Position numbers and translations under genes: made by a program | Notes under the pieces: generated by a model | What the model was told of the DNA's origin: nothing | Database searches by the model: none | What the model saw: the letters and a program-made list of their open reading frames with translations, nothing else | In this document: piece after piece, positions 1 to 11,872 of the stretch | Layout of the letters: the number at the start of each line of letters is the position of its first letter | Position numbering within the stretch: the stretch's first letter is position 1 | Source: Nitrincola sp. A-D6 | GTDB taxonomy: Bacteria; Pseudomonadota; Gammaproteobacteria; Pseudomonadales; Balneatricaceae | Direction: 5' to 3' | NCBI RefSeq assembly: GCF_000764495.1 | Contig: NZ_JRLB01000042.1 | Location: forward strand, 26,060-90,059 | DNA length: 64,000 nucleotides

Positions 1-323
1 CTTATGGCTCTTCAGCGGCACGGGACCTGCTGGATGTTGCCCTCACCTGCTCGGTATTTGAACAGCCCGTCAGCCTGCTCCTGTTGGGTGATGCGCTGCT
101 GCAACTGCTACCTGCACAAAACCCCGCAGCCATAGGCCAAAAAAACCTCAACGCCCTGCAAGCCTCACTGGAGCTCTATGATATAGATGCCATTTATACC
201 GATGCGGCCTCTGTGGCGTTTCATGGCCTGGACCCGAAACAACTGATACTGGTGCCTGAAGTTTTACAGCCACAGCAACTGGCTGAGTTAATACAACTAC
301 ACGATGTCGTGCTGACACTTTAA
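1..323 (+). CDS. tusC: Sulfurtransferase complex subunit TusC (DsrF-like), 5' partial
   Basis: The reading frame is open from base 3 to the stop at 321-323, so the gene enters from the left with its start outside the window. The visible 106 residues begin YGSSAARDLLDVAL, which matches the start of the DsrE/DsrF fold in TusC. In known systems TusB, TusC and TusD form a complex that passes persulfide sulfur from TusA to TusE for 2-thiolation of the tRNA wobble uridine. TusB starts 8 bp downstream and tusE follows, so this is the tail of a tusDCB(E) operon. Family assignment rests on the protein pattern together with the neighbours. Confidence 0.88.
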   Translation, partial: YGSSAARDLLDVALTCSVFEQPVSLLLLGDALLQLLPAQNPAAIGQKNLNALQASLELYDIDAIYTDAASVAFHGLDPKQLILVPEVLQPQQLAELIQLHDVVLTL

Positions 324-331
324 GGAGCGTT

Positions 332-619
332 ATGAGTAAAACACTGCATACGCTAAACACCAGTCCTTCTGATACGACGACCCTGGCTCATTGCCTTTCG
401 GGCCTGTCGGACCAGGACGTGCTGCTGCTGATCGAAGATGGCGTTTATCTGACCCTGCCCGCACACCGGCACAGACTACCTGACACAATCACGGTTCATG
501 CACTGGCTGCAGATCTGGAAGCGCGCGGTATTCAGGACCACGGAAAGGTTGTCTCCATCACCGACCCTGAATTTGTTAACCTGACACTGGCTTGTGAACG
601 CGTGGTAAGTTGGTTTTGA
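332..619 (+). CDS. tusB: Sulfurtransferase complex subunit TusB (DsrH-like)
   Basis: A 95-residue cytoplasmic protein, the usual length for TusB/DsrH. It starts MSKTLHTLNTSP and contains the conserved stretch DVLLLIEDGVY near residues 29-39, typical of the small beta-alpha DsrH fold. It is the third component of the TusBCD sulfur relay for tRNA thiolation. An AAGGAG-like ribosome site lies just before the ATG, and the gene follows tusC by 8 bp. Its TGA stop overlaps the ATG of tusE by one base, which suggests translational coupling. Confidence 0.88.
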   Translation: MSKTLHTLNTSPSDTTTLAHCLSGLSDQDVLLLIEDGVYLTLPAHRHRLPDTITVHALAADLEARGIQDHGKVVSITDPEFVNLTLACERVVSWF

Positions 620-942
620 TGACAACAGATTTCCGCGCCTTGCTGGATGACGAAGGCTACCTGCTGCGACTGGATGACTGGTCAGAAGCCTTGGCCTGTG
701 CTCTGGCTGAAGATAAAGGCATGCAACTATCAGATGAACACTGGGAAATCATTTGGGTTCTGCGTGACTTCTACCGCCGCTATGAGCATTCACCCGCTAT
801 GCGCCCATTATGTAAAGCCATCAGTCGTGAACTGGGAGCGGATAAAGGCCGTAGTATTCATTTATTGAAACTGTTTCCAGGCAGCCCAGCCAAGTTAGCA
901 GCCTGTCTGGCCGGGTTGCCAAAACCAGACAACTGCCTATAA
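619..942 (+). CDS. tusE: Sulfur relay protein TusE (DsrC family)
   Basis: The 107-residue product is in the DsrC/TusE family: it has the HWEIIWVLRDFYRRYEHSPAMRPL core and ends AGLPKPDNCL, where the penultimate cysteine is the family's sulfur-carrying residue. In the tRNA pathway TusE accepts persulfide from TusBCD and presents it to MnmA. The ATG at 619 is chosen because it overlaps the tusB stop and yields the normal family length; a TTG at 610 would extend into tusB. A second cysteine about ten residues upstream (AACLAG) is present. In dissimilatory DsrC that position matters, but the tus context supports tRNA thiolation. Confidence 0.88.
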   Translation: MTTDFRALLDDEGYLLRLDDWSEALACALAEDKGMQLSDEHWEIIWVLRDFYRRYEHSPAMRPLCKAISRELGADKGRSIHLLKLFPGSPAKLAACLAGLPKPDNCL

Positions 943-984
943 AACAAGGAAGCCCGCTGATTAGCATGGCTAGATGGCATTATT

Positions 985-1000
985 GAAGCTATAATCCTTG
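985..1000 (+). promoter_or_regulatory. Possible sigma-70 promoter -10 for the CheW-like gene
   Basis: A perfect TATAAT hexamer lies at 990-995, about 60 bp before the CheW-like ATG. The region 17 bp upstream has no convincing -35, so the call rests on the -10 alone. Confidence 0.3.
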
Positions 1001-1055
1001 ATAATCAAATTCTGAATCGACAGCCATTAACAGGTAGCTGAAAGGATCCTTAATC

Positions 1056-1619
1056 ATGAGTTTAGAAGCCGCCGCCGAGCAAATAAAAATGCTCCAGGAA
1101 AGTACCAAGAATAACAAGCAGCGGAATGAGGCCGCACGTCGTGCCAATGAGGAAGAAGTTGTTTACCACCAGTGGGCTACCTTTCGTGTGAATCAGGAGC
1201 TGTATGGCATTGATGTCATGCAGGTTAAAGAGGTGCTGCGTTACGTTGAAATCACACCGGTACCCGGAGCCGACTACTCTGTGCTGGGTATTATCAATGT
1301 GCGCGGTAACGTGGTCACAGTGATAGACACCCGCCGCCTCTTCCATATGTCCGATGTACCTTACGATGACGATACACGCATCATTGTGGTAGAGCTGAAC
1401 GATAAGGAAGTCATCGGTCTGGTAGTGGATAGTGTAGATGAAGTCATCAACCTACCGGCCAACCGTGTGGATCGCGCACCCAACCTGAGTGGTGATGAAT
1501 CCGCGAAACGCTTTGTACAGGGTGTTTGCTACCACAACAACATTCTGATCATCCTGCTGGACCTGACCAAAATGCTGTTGAGCATTACTCCCATGACCGA
1601 TGAGGATATGGGTTACTGA
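1056..1619 (+). CDS. CheW-like chemotaxis scaffold protein with N-terminal extension
   Basis: The 187-residue protein carries a full CheW domain from about residue 37 to the end. Recognisable parts are FRVNQELYGIDVMQVKEV, the ITPVPGADYSVLGIINVRG stretch and the GLVVDSVDEVINL stretch. CheW couples chemoreceptors to the CheA kinase. The first 35 residues form a charged, probably helical extension (AAAEQIKMLQESTKNNKQ) absent from classical CheW. An AAAGGA ribosome site precedes the ATG. No cheA or receptor is adjacent, so this may be a stand-alone adaptor of the kind found singly in pseudomonads. A hairpin follows the stop. Confidence 0.85.
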   Translation: MSLEAAAEQIKMLQESTKNNKQRNEAARRANEEEVVYHQWATFRVNQELYGIDVMQVKEVLRYVEITPVPGADYSVLGIINVRGNVVTVIDTRRLFHMSDVPYDDDTRIIVVELNDKEVIGLVVDSVDEVINLPANRVDRAPNLSGDESAKRFVQGVCYHNNILIILLDLTKMLLSITPMTDEDMGY

Positions 1620-1624
1620 GGTTT

Positions 1625-1645
1625 CTTGCCCAAGGACTGGGCAAG
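1625..1645. terminator. Hairpin between convergent cheW-like and tatD genes
   Basis: An 8-bp perfect inverted repeat (CTTGCCCA / TGGGCAAG) with a 5-base loop sits between two convergent genes. No T-tract follows on either strand, so it is a weak intrinsic terminator at best. Confidence 0.35.
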
Positions 1646-1679
1646 CCTGACACCCAGCAGTTCCCTTCTAGCTTACGCC

Positions 1680-2459
1680 TTACCCCTGCGCTCGTGAAAA
1701 TAAGCGGTTAAAGTTATTCTGTGTCACTTCAGCCACTTCCTCTACAGATACCCCCTTCAGATCCGCCACACACTGAGCTACTTCGACTACATAGGCGGGC
1801 TGATTCTGCTTGCCACGATAAGGTACGGGGGCAAGATAGGGTGAGTCTGTTTCAATCAATAGCTTATCCAGCGGCACCGCTCTCACCACATCTCGCAGTT
1901 CTTCTGCATTTTTGAAAGTGATAATGCCGGAAAATGAGATCATATAATTCATTTCCAGCGCCGCCTGAGCCATCGCTAAGGATTCAGTAAAGCAATGTAA
2001 CACACCGGCAGATTTGGGATTACCATACTGATCAATCAGCTTCAGCGTATCTTCGCGGGCATCACGGGTATGCACAATAACCGGCAGATCCAACTCACCC
2101 GCCAGGCGCAGGTGCCCGGCAAAGCTCTCATGCTGGGCATCAATATGTTCTTTGGAATAATAGTAATCCAGCCCCGTTTCACCAATGGCCACCACTTTGT
2201 TGCGACTGGCGGCCAGACGTAAGCGTTGCTCATCATAGGGCTGTTCATCCACATGCAGAGGATGTACACCTGCCGATAGATAAACCTGCGAAAAAGGTGC
2301 TACTGCTGTCGCCATCTGCTCAAACTGTTCCAGGTCGATAGAGACACAAAGCATTTTGTGCACACCCCGCTCTACCGCAGCATCGACCAGCCCGGTCAAT
2401 GTAGTATTCAGCTTTTCAATATTAATACGGTCTAAATGGCAGTGTGAGTCTACATACAT
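1680..2459 (-). CDS. TatD-family metal-dependent hydrolase (YcfH-like)
   Basis: A 259-residue TIM-barrel hydrolase of the TatD family. It has the N-terminal metal motif DSHCHLD, GETGLDYYY near residue 96, an HTRDA motif and the C-terminal ETDSPYLAPVP, all of which provide metal ligands in the family. Members are 3'-5' DNA exonucleases or D-aminoacyl-tRNA-type hydrolases, and the precise substrate of YcfH-like members is not settled. It is the last gene of the holB-pilZ-tatD run, a conserved gammaproteobacterial arrangement. Length is normal. Confidence 0.9.
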   Translation of the reverse strand: MYVDSHCHLDRINIEKLNTTLTGLVDAAVERGVHKMLCVSIDLEQFEQMATAVAPFSQVYLSAGVHPLHVDEQPYDEQRLRLAASRNKVVAIGETGLDYYYSKEHIDAQHESFAGHLRLAGELDLPVIVHTRDAREDTLKLIDQYGNPKSAGVLHCFTESLAMAQAALEMNYMISFSGIITFKNAEELRDVVRAVPLDKLLIETDSPYLAPVPYRGKQNQPAYVVEVAQCVADLKGVSVEEVAEVTQNNFNRLFSRAQG

Positions 2460-2485
2460 AACAGCAGTTTTGAATCCTGTGTGGC

Positions 2486-2836
2486 TTAAATGGTGTAGGT
2501 ACGTCGTGAACTATTCAGTGCCCCGGCGAGATAGTTCTCAATTTTACGCACCAGGGGCGCGTCATCAGCGGTCAATTGTATGCCTATACCCGGTACCCGG
2601 CCGCCTTGTGCTGCCTTGGGCGTTACCCAGATCACCTTGCCTGTTACGGGTATTTTCTCCTGCTCTTCCATGACGTTCAGCAGCATAAACACCTCTTCGC
2701 CTAACTGATAGGATCGTGAGGTAGGAATAAACAAGCCACCATGAGTCACGAACGGCATAAATGACTTATACAGATCTTCTTTGTTCTCTATCGCCAGAGA
2801 AAGAATACCGTGACTGATTCTGGGTACGATCGACAT
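2486..2836 (-). CDS. pilZ: PilZ-domain protein (type IV pilus assembly PilZ type)
   Basis: A 116-residue single-domain PilZ protein: FVTHGGLFIPTSRSYQLG near residues 29-46, then the VTGKVIWVTPKAAQ and GIGIQLT strands. It sits between holB and tatD exactly as pilZ does in Pseudomonas, where the product is needed for type IV pilus assembly. The canonical c-di-GMP-binding RxxxR arginines are not evident at the N-terminus, in line with the non-binding PilZ class that acts through protein partners such as FimX or PilB. The spacing of 17 bp to holB suggests co-transcription. Confidence 0.87.
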   Translation of the reverse strand: MSIVPRISHGILSLAIENKEDLYKSFMPFVTHGGLFIPTSRSYQLGEEVFMLLNVMEEQEKIPVTGKVIWVTPKAAQGGRVPGIGIQLTADDAPLVRKIENYLAGALNSSRRTYTI

Positions 2837-2853
2837 ATTCAGATTCCTTTACA

Positions 2854-5523
<2,670 letters not shown>

Positions 5524-5524
<1 letters not shown>

Positions 5525-6351
5525 CAACAATAATTCTCTTTCAGCAAAACCTGAAGCCTTCGGGTCACCGGTCCAGGTATAAACGTTTGGTCATCCAACT
5601 GCGCCAGAGGCCAGACTCCGATTAAGCTGTTGCAGAAAAAAACTTCATCTGCAGCTAATAAATCGGTGCGGGTATACCGGCCAATTTCCGTATTAATTCC
5701 CACATTTGCAGCTAATTCAATCAGGTAGTTTCGCATAATGCCGGCAATGCCGTATCGAGAAAGATCTGGCGTTAGCAATTTGCCATCATACACCAAAAAC
5801 AGGTTGCTCATGGTTCCCTCAGCCAGGTAACCATCAGCCCCACAGACAATGCCTTCCTGCACGGCCGGGTCATTCCACTCGGCGCGAGCGAGCACTTGTT
5901 CAAGACGATTTAAATGCTTAATACCGGCCAGTGCAGGCGCACAGGCTAGCTGCAGATCACACCAGCGTGCGCGAATGCCCTGCAAGGCGGGATTGCCGTA
6001 ATACACAGGCAAGGGAAGTTGCTGCAGAATACGGGTTGGCTGAACGTCAGCTGGCATCATATAGCCCCGGCCACCAGAGCCCGCCGTGACAATGATTTTC
6101 ACTACAGCATGATCCGCAGCAGGTAACTGCTGCAAATCATCGTACAGAAGGTGTTGCAGGCCATCTACAGGGATCTGCAGACGTTTACAGCCATTCAGTA
6201 ATCGTTGCAAGTGTTCGTCCCACAGCAGCGGCCTACCCTGTGTAACTCGCAGTGTCTCGAAAACACCCTGACCATAGCTCACGCCCCGATCCTGAATAGC
6301 TATCGAAGCAGCTGACTTGCCATTAACTAAGGAGTTTTTAAGTTCTGCCAT
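5524..6351 (-). CDS. pabC: Aminodeoxychorismate lyase (PabC)
   Basis: A 275-residue fold-type IV PLP enzyme that converts 4-amino-4-deoxychorismate to p-aminobenzoate plus pyruvate in folate synthesis. It shows DRGVSYGQGVFETLRV near residues 22-37, the AGIKHLNRLEQVLAR segment whose lysine (about 142) should bind PLP, and EGTMSNLFLV. The related branched-chain aminotransferases share the fold, but the length and the fabF-pabC-mltG position support PabC. Confidence 0.9.
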
Positions 6352-6385
6352 AGATTCCAGAGCCGTCTAAGACCATGCGCCCACA

Positions 6386-6414
6386 GCATAGCGCGCCACG
6401 GATGGCGCTTATGC
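6386..6414. repeat. Hairpin between fabF and pabC
   Basis: An imperfect 12-13 base inverted repeat (GCATAGCGCGCCA / TGGCGCTTATGC) with one bulge and a 4-base loop lies in the fabF-pabC gap. It has no T-tract, so it looks more like an mRNA processing or stability element than a terminator. Confidence 0.4.
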
Positions 6415-6467
6415 AGAGCAGTTTTTTGCCCGTACATTGTGTACATGCGCTGCTCCCGGATCGATTT

Positions 6468-7706
6468 TCAGAGTCGACTGAAAATCAGGGTGCCATTGGT
6501 ACCACCAAAACCAAACGAATTGGACATGGCCGTATCAATCTTGCAGGTTTGCGCCTGATGCGCGACATAATTCAGATCGCACCCCTCAGACGGGTTGTCC
6601 AGATTGATCGTCGGTGGAGCTACCTTGTCCCGTATCGCCAGCACACAAAATGCGGCTTCTACGGCACCCGCTGCACCGAGCAAATGCCCGATCATCGACT
6701 TGGTGGAGCTCATACGCACCTGTTTTGCTGCGCTGCCTAACACCAGCTTGGCGGCATTAGATTCAGCTATATCACCCGCCGGAGTCGATGTTCCATGCGC
6801 ATTAATATAGTGAAGCTCCTCCGGATTCATACCGGCATCACGCATGGCATTAGTCATGGATAAGGCGGCACCGGCACCATTTTCTGGTGGGGCCGTCATA
6901 TGAAATGCATCGTCACTCATGCCGAACCCGGACAGTTCACAATAAATATGCGCACCACGCGCCTTGGCGCTTTCGTAGGACTCCAGTACCAGAATACCGG
7001 CACCTTCACCTAGCACAAAACCGTCGCGGTCTTTATCCCAGGGACGGCTGGCTGCCTGAGGATCATCATTACGCGTTGATAATGCACGCGCTGCCGAGAA
7101 GCCAGCAATACCCAAAGGCGTTGTGGCCATTTCAGCACCACCGGCAATCATGATATCGGCGTCACCGTATTGAATCATACGCATGGCATGACCAATATTG
7201 TGCGTGCCTGATGTACAGGCGGTAGTAATCGCTATATTCGGACCGCGAAAGCCATACTTGATCGCCAGATTGCCAGCAATCATATTGATGATGCTGCCCG
7301 GTACGAAAAAGGGTGACACTTTACGTGGACCTGATTTATTCAGGATGTTGTGTGTATTTTCAATCATCGGCAAGCCGCCGATGCCTGAACCTATCGCACA
7401 GCCGATACGGGGCGCATTCTCTTCAGTCACTTCCAGCCCGGCATCTTCAACCGCCTGGATAGCAGCCACCATGCCATACTGAATGAACAGATCCATTTTG
7501 CGTGCTTCCTTGACGCTCATATAGGGTTCCAGATCAAACGCTTTAACAGGTGCAGAGAATCGAGTAGCAAACGCAGACGTATCAAAATGCTCGATATTCT
7601 GAGCTCCACTTTTACCGGCTAGAATACTGTCCCACGCCTCCTTTACAGTGTTACCAACCGGTGTTAACAGACCCAGGCCGGTTACAACCACTTTTTTGCG
7701 AGACAT
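6468..7706 (-). CDS. fabF: 3-oxoacyl-[ACP] synthase II (FabF)
   Basis: A 412-residue condensing enzyme that elongates acyl-ACP with malonyl-ACP in fatty-acid synthesis. The catalytic triad is visible: Cys164 in [10 protein letters not shown], His304 in [12 protein letters not shown] and His341 in [13 protein letters not shown]. The C-terminal [15 protein letters not shown] completes the thiolase fold. It lies downstream of acpP with a hairpin terminator in between, so it is probably partly transcribed from its own signal. Length is standard for FabF. Confidence 0.96.
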   Translation of the reverse strand: MSRKKVVVTGLGLLTPVGNTVKEAWDSILAGKSGAQNIEHFDTSAFATRFSAPVKAFDLEPYMSVKEARKMDLFIQYGMVAAIQAVEDAGLEVTEENAPRIGCAIGSGIGGLPMIENTHNILNKSGPRKVSPFFVPGSIINMIAGNLAIKYGFRGPNIAITTACTSGTHNIGHAMRMIQYGDADIMIAGGAEMATTPLGIAGFSAARALSTRNDDPQAASRPWDKDRDGFVLGEGAGILVLESYESAKARGAHIYCELSGFGMSDDAFHMTAPPENGAGAALSMTNAMRDAGMNPEELHYINAHGTSTPAGDIAESNAAKLVLGSAAKQVRMSSTKSMIGHLLGAAGAVEAAFCVLAIRDKVAPPTINLDNPSEGCDLNYVAHQAQTCKIDTAMSNSFGFGGTNGTLIFSRL

Positions 7707-7737
7707 CTGTTCCTCCAGAAATTCAGGCCATTAACAG

Positions 7738-7777
7738 AAAAGCCGCACTATATAGCGATTATATAGGTGCGGCTTTT
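7738..7777 (-). terminator. Intrinsic terminator after acpP
   Basis: An 11-bp perfect stem (AAAAGCCGCAC / GTGCGGCTTTT) encloses an AT-rich loop between acpP and fabF. On the minus strand it ends in TTTT, which fits partial termination and would let acpP be expressed above the downstream genes. Confidence 0.65.
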
Positions 7778-7802
7778 CAACTAAACCTCAGAGACTGACT
7801 GA

Positions 7803-8036
7803 TTACTGGTGTGCGTTGATGTAATCGATCGCCAGCTGAACGGTAGTGATTTTTTCAGCTTCCTCGTCGGGGATTTCAGTTTCGAATTCTTCTTCCAGTG
7901 CCATCACCAGCTCAACGGTGTCGAGCGAGTCTGCACCCAGGTCTTCAACGAAGGAGGCACTGTTGACCACCTCTTCTTCTTTAACACCCAGCTGCTCAGC
8001 GATGATTTTCTTAACGCGCTCTTCAATATTACTCAT
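7803..8036 (-). CDS. acpP: Acyl carrier protein
   Basis: The 77-residue acidic carrier protein holds the 4'-phosphopantetheine site at Ser37 in the [18 protein letters not shown] stretch, a near-perfect AcpP signature. It carries growing acyl chains between the Fab enzymes. The ATG at 8036 gives the invariant family start MSNIEERV; upstream in-frame codons (to 8114) would add 26 unrelated residues and are rejected. A 167-bp gap separates it from fabG, leaving room for a dedicated promoter, and the terminator at 7738-7777 follows. Confidence 0.97.
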   Translation of the reverse strand: MSNIEERVKKIIAEQLGVKEEEVVNSASFVEDLGADSLDTVELVMALEEEFETEIPDEEAEKITTVQLAIDYINAHQ

Positions 8037-8203
8037 ATCTCTTCCTATATACTTGTAGACACCATCACATCCCAAGATGCGAGACGCAATTTTATTAGAA
8101 CCAATGACACACAAGCAAGCGTGTCGACCGATTTAGTTATTGCTGACGGACAATTATCAACATATCAGCACAAAAAACAATTCTTTGTTGCCGATTTGCT
8201 GAT

Positions 8204-8946
8204 TCAGGCCATATACATGCCACCATTGACATGAATAGTTTCACCTGTTACGTAGCTTCCACCCTCACTGGCGAGGAAACCAACTACAGCGGCAACTTCT
8301 TCAGGCTCGCCCAGGCGCGCCATAGGAATCTGCCCCTGCAAAACCGTTTTATGCTCCTCAGCCAACCCGGAGGTCATATCAGTATCGATAAAACCCGGCG
8401 CAACACAATTAACCGTGATATTGCGCGTTGCGATTTCGCGTGCGAGGCACGTGAAAAACCCTCCAGGCCAGCTTTTGCCGCTGCATAGTTAGCTTGACCG
8501 GCATTACCCATAGAGGCAACTACGGAGCTGATGCTTATGATACGTCCCCAGCGCGCTTTAGTCATCCCGCGCAGACAGCTTTTTGCCAGACGGAAGTTAG
8601 CACTCAAATTGGTATTAATGACGCTATCCCACTCATCATCCTTCATGCGCATCATGATATTATCACGCGTGATGCCAGCATTATTAACCAGAATTTCCAC
8701 CGCACCGAAGCGGGTGGTGATCTCTTTCAGGACAACATCAATGGATTCTGAATTAGCAACGTCCAATACCAGGCCACAGCCCGGATTTTCAGCTGCAAGC
8801 AGGTAGCTACTGATTGCCGCCGCCCCTTTTTCACTGGTTGCAGTACCAACTACGACAGCACCCTGCGCGGCGAGGTTTTCAGCAATCGCTTTGCCTATCC
8901 CGCGTGTTGCGCCGGTCACCAGCGCCACTTTACCTTCAATACTCAT
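8204..8946 (-). CDS. fabG: 3-oxoacyl-[ACP] reductase FabG, with one frameshift
   Basis: An SDR-family NADPH-dependent reductase of the fatty-acid cycle. Visible are the Rossmann motif TGATRGIGKAIA, NNAGITRD near residue 88 and the Ser141/Tyr154/Lys158 catalytic set (YAAAKAG). The frame breaks after GFSRA (about 8445): GCCTC where GCCCTC would continue as L-A-R-E-I-A-T-R. With that base restored the protein runs on through NCVAPGFIDTDM and ends GGMYMA at 8204, giving the expected 247 residues. The ATG at 8946 is chosen for MSIEGKVALVTG. FabG is normally essential, so a sequencing error is more likely than a real mutation. Confidence 0.93.
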
Positions 8947-8968
8947 AAGACTCCCTGAATCCACCTGT

Positions 8969-9904
8969 TTAGATTAGGCTTAATGCTTTCTCAAAACTCA
9001 CCACATCGGTCAAAGACACAACGTCGAGTGATTTATTAATCTTCTTATTCAGTCCGGAAAGCACCTTACCTGGCCCACACTCAATGGTAACCAGTACGCC
9101 CCGATCAACCATTGCTGACACTGAATCAGTCCACAAAACCGGGCTGTATAACTGCGCAACAAGATTTTTCCGCAGACTTTCAACTGAATCGACAACCTGA
9201 GCTGTCACATTCTGTACCACCGGCACCATCGGCATATCCAGGGCTACTGATGTCAAAGCGGCCGCCATCTCTTCAGCAATAGGCTTCATCAGACTGCAAT
9301 GCGATGGAACGCTGACAGGCAAGGCAATAGCACGCTTCGCTCCCGCCGCTTTACAAGCCGCCATGGCACGCTCGACTGCCAGCTTCTCACCGGCAATAAC
9401 GACCTGTCCAGGGCAGTTATAATTTACTGGAGCAACCACCTCGCCTTCAGCAGCAAGAGCACAGGCCGACTTTACCGATGCATCGTCAAGACCCAATATG
9501 GCTGCCATGGCACCTGTACCTGCAGGCACAGCCTGCTGCATCAGCTCACCGCGAAGCTTGACCAGTTTCACACCAGCCTCCAGTGACATGGCACCCGCAC
9601 AAACCAGTGCAGAATATTCGCCCAAACTATGCCCGGCCATCACAGCGGGTGTCGCACCACCTTGCTGCTCCCACAGGCGCCAGAGTGCAACACTGGCGGT
9701 CAGCAAAGCAGGCTGAGTAACCTCAGTAGAATTAAGTTGCTCTTCTGGTCCAGCCTGAACCAACTCCCAGAGATTATAACCCAAAGCCGTTGAAGCCTCT
9801 GCAAAAGTCTCTTCTATTACAGGGTGGGCTGCTGCCAGTTCAGACAACATACCAACCTGTTGAGAGCCTTGCCCAGGAAACACAAAAGCCAGCGCTTGCG
9901 ACAT
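8969..9904 (-). CDS. fabD: Malonyl-CoA:ACP transacylase (FabD)
   Basis: A 311-residue acyltransferase that loads malonyl onto ACP. It has the N-terminal FVFPGQGSQQVGM motif, the nucleophile Ser93 in AGHSLGEYSALV, and the VPSHCSLM stretch with the catalytic histidine. The start at 9904 gives MSQALAFVFPGQGSQ; an upstream in-frame start at 9928 would add eight residues that do not resemble the family. The stop is 22 bp from the fabG ATG, so fabD-fabG are one unit, downstream of plsX. Confidence 0.95.
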   Translation of the reverse strand: MSQALAFVFPGQGSQQVGMLSELAAAHPVIEETFAEASTALGYNLWELVQAGPEEQLNSTEVTQPALLTASVALWRLWEQQGGATPAVMAGHSLGEYSALVCAGAMSLEAGVKLVKLRGELMQQAVPAGTGAMAAILGLDDASVKSACALAAEGEVVAPVNYNCPGQVVIAGEKLAVERAMAACKAAGAKRAIALPVSVPSHCSLMKPIAEEMAAALTSVALDMPMVPVVQNVTAQVVDSVESLRKNLVAQLYSPVLWTDSVSAMVDRGVLVTIECGPGKVLSGLNKKINKSLDVVSLTDVVSFEKALSLI

Positions 9905-9999
9905 AGTATCCTCATAACAACAGATCAAAGATGGATAGCCGATTATAGTTCCGGCTTTAAAAAACTATAGTGTACAACATTGTGCGCCGAGTTAAACGT

Positions 10000-11028
10000 T
10001 CAGGCAGGGTTCTGCTGTAACTGTTGTGCCAGTCTCTCAACAATTCGTGACGGCACATTCAGTCTCGCATCCGTGATCGCCTGTGCCAGAGCGGCCTCAA
10101 AGTGACGCTGCCCTGCACCTCCATGACTTTTAACCACCACCCCTTGCAACCCCAGCAAACTGGCACCATTTCGCTGACCGGGGTCAATTTGTTGCTGCAA
10201 CTCTTTGAGCACAGGCTGTGCAAGCACACCCAGCAGGCGCCGGTACAGATTACGGGTAAAACTCTTGCGCAGCTTTCCTGCAATCAGACGCGCCAGGCCC
10301 TCGCTGCTCTTGAGGGCAATATTACCGGTAAAGCCATCACAAACAATTACATCGGCACGGTCACTGAAAACCTCATCACCTTCGATAAAACCGATATAGT
10401 TCAGATTGCCGCGTTCCTGAATCAGCCGAGAGGCCAGCTTGACCTGCTCATTACCCTTAATTTCTTCACTTCCAATGTTCAGCAGCGCAACGCGCGGCGC
10501 TGATTTACCCTCAACCGCCGATACCATGGCAGAGCCCATCAGCGCGAACTGCAACAGATGCTCTGCACTACAATTCACATTTGCGCCCAGGTCCAGTAGA
10601 TAGCAATGATCCTGTTGCGTTGGAATAGCACTGATAATGGCTGGCCGGTCAATACCCGGAAGTGTGCGCAACAGGCTACAACCCAGCACCATCAAAGCCC
10701 CGGTATTACCCGCACTGACACAAGCTGAAGCCCTGCCATCACGTACCAGTTCCAGTGCTTTATACATAGAGGAATCGCGGAGGTGACGCAAGGCATAGGA
10801 GGGCTTGTCATTCATGGTAATGACGGATGCGGTATGGATAAGCGTGATGCGTTTGGATAAATACGAGGGACAGCGTGATAACAAGGGCTCAATCTGAGAC
10901 TGGTCACCCACTAGCAAAACCGTCAGATCGGATTGCTGCTTTAACAAATTGATACAGGCAGGAACAGTAACGCGGGGACCGAAGTCCCCGCCCATCGCAT
11001 CTACGGCAATGCTAAGGTGTTCAGACAA
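10000..11028 (-). CDS. plsX: Phosphate acyltransferase PlsX
   Basis: A 342-residue enzyme making acyl-phosphate from acyl-ACP for phospholipid synthesis. It starts with the family signature AVDAMGGDFGP and contains the ASACVSAGNTGALM, VCDGFTGNIALKS and KSHGGAG motifs. It lies directly after rpmF (2 bp gap) and before fabD, the conserved rpmF-plsX-fab order. Cytoplasmic, peripherally membrane-associated in known cases. Confidence 0.95.
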   Translation of the reverse strand: MSEHLSIAVDAMGGDFGPRVTVPACINLLKQQSDLTVLLVGDQSQIEPLLSRCPSYLSKRITLIHTASVITMNDKPSYALRHLRDSSMYKALELVRDGRASACVSAGNTGALMVLGCSLLRTLPGIDRPAIISAIPTQQDHCYLLDLGANVNCSAEHLLQFALMGSAMVSAVEGKSAPRVALLNIGSEEIKGNEQVKLASRLIQERGNLNYIGFIEGDEVFSDRADVIVCDGFTGNIALKSSEGLARLIAGKLRKSFTRNLYRRLLGVLAQPVLKELQQQIDPGQRNGASLLGLQGVVVKSHGGAGQRHFEAALAQAITDARLNVPSRIVERLAQQLQQNPA

Positions 11029-11030
11029 GC

Positions 11031-11213
11031 TTACTCTTCGTCTTGCTTGTTGATAACCTGACGACCACGATAGAAACCATCTTCTGTCACGTGGTGACGA
11101 CGATGTGTTTCACCGGTAGTTGCATCAACTGCCAGAGTCGGACCGCTCAGCGCATCATGCGAACGACGCATATCGCGTCTTGAACGGGATTTTTTGTTCT
11201 GCTGTACTGCCAT
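11031..11213 (-). CDS. rpmF: 50S ribosomal protein L32
   Basis: A 60-residue basic protein with the L32 start [20 protein letters not shown] and the conserved [18 protein letters not shown] stretch. The zinc-ligand cysteines of some L32 proteins are absent, as in many proteobacterial C-minus forms. It sits between yceD and plsX, as in E. coli and Pseudomonas. Confidence 0.97.
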   Translation of the reverse strand: MAVQQNKKSRSRRDMRRSHDALSGPTLAVDATTGETHRRHHVTEDGFYRGRQVINKQDEE

Positions 11214-11229
11214 GGTATATAGCTCCTGA

Positions 11230-11754
11230 TTAACGCTTGCTGGTCTTGTCTTTTAGCGAGGCCAGCACACTGAAAGGGTTAGGTTTTTCTTGCTGAAGAC
11301 GAACTGTTCCACTATCGCCCCAGGATGTCTTGATTGAGCAGTCCTCGTGCATGGGCACGGAAGGCAAGCTCAGGATCAATTCATCCTCAACGATCGGTAA
11401 CAACTCCACATCATCGTCTTCAACGAGTAGCGGGTCGTAGTACCGCGGCAGGTTTTTGGCCTGCTCATCATTGAGAACTACGGCCAGATTTACATCTGCC
11501 CTTACATCAATACCAACCGGCTCAAGGCAACGCTGGCAGGTCATAAACACCTGACCCCTGGCTTTACCTGATACGGTTCGCAGATGCTGTTCATCTACTG
11601 CAAAACTCAACGTTACATTTACTCTGCCCTGCTCGCTGCATAAAAAAGAAGCAAGGCGAGGCATCGCTGAAATTTCAGCGATGCCAGTAATTTGCGCTTC
11701 CCGCTCAGCAAGTTTGCGCGGATCAGCTTTTTTCGGTAATGGACCGTTCGACAT
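11230..11754 (-). CDS. yceD: DUF177 protein YceD
   Basis: A 174-residue YceD/DUF177 protein. It has the CQRCLEP motif near residue 80 and the acidic [21 protein letters not shown] segment that mark the family. Its role is linked to ribosome or 23S rRNA accumulation in bacteria and plant plastids, and it is nearly always co-transcribed with rpmF. The 16-bp gap to rpmF fits that. Confidence 0.9.
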   Translation of the reverse strand: MSNGPLPKKADPRKLAEREAQITGIAEISAMPRLASFLCSEQGRVNVTLSFAVDEQHLRTVSGKARGQVFMTCQRCLEPVGIDVRADVNLAVVLNDEQAKNLPRYYDPLLVEDDDVELLPIVEDELILSLPSVPMHEDCSIKTSWGDSGTVRLQQEKPNPFSVLASLKDKTSKR

Positions 11755-11872
11755 AAGCGCGCAATTCTAGGCATTGCGATGGCGTCTGTCAAAGGGATTC
11801 AGGGGTTTCATTCAAGAAAAATGTCGATACTATAAGCAATAACTCTGAATACTCTGTGTAAAAGGCCTGAAA

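Noticed and set aside
8204..8946. Programmed ribosomal frameshifting in fabG or clpP
   Set aside because: No slippery heptamer or downstream pseudoknot is evident, and the same type of break recurs in many unrelated genes, which fits sequence error better.
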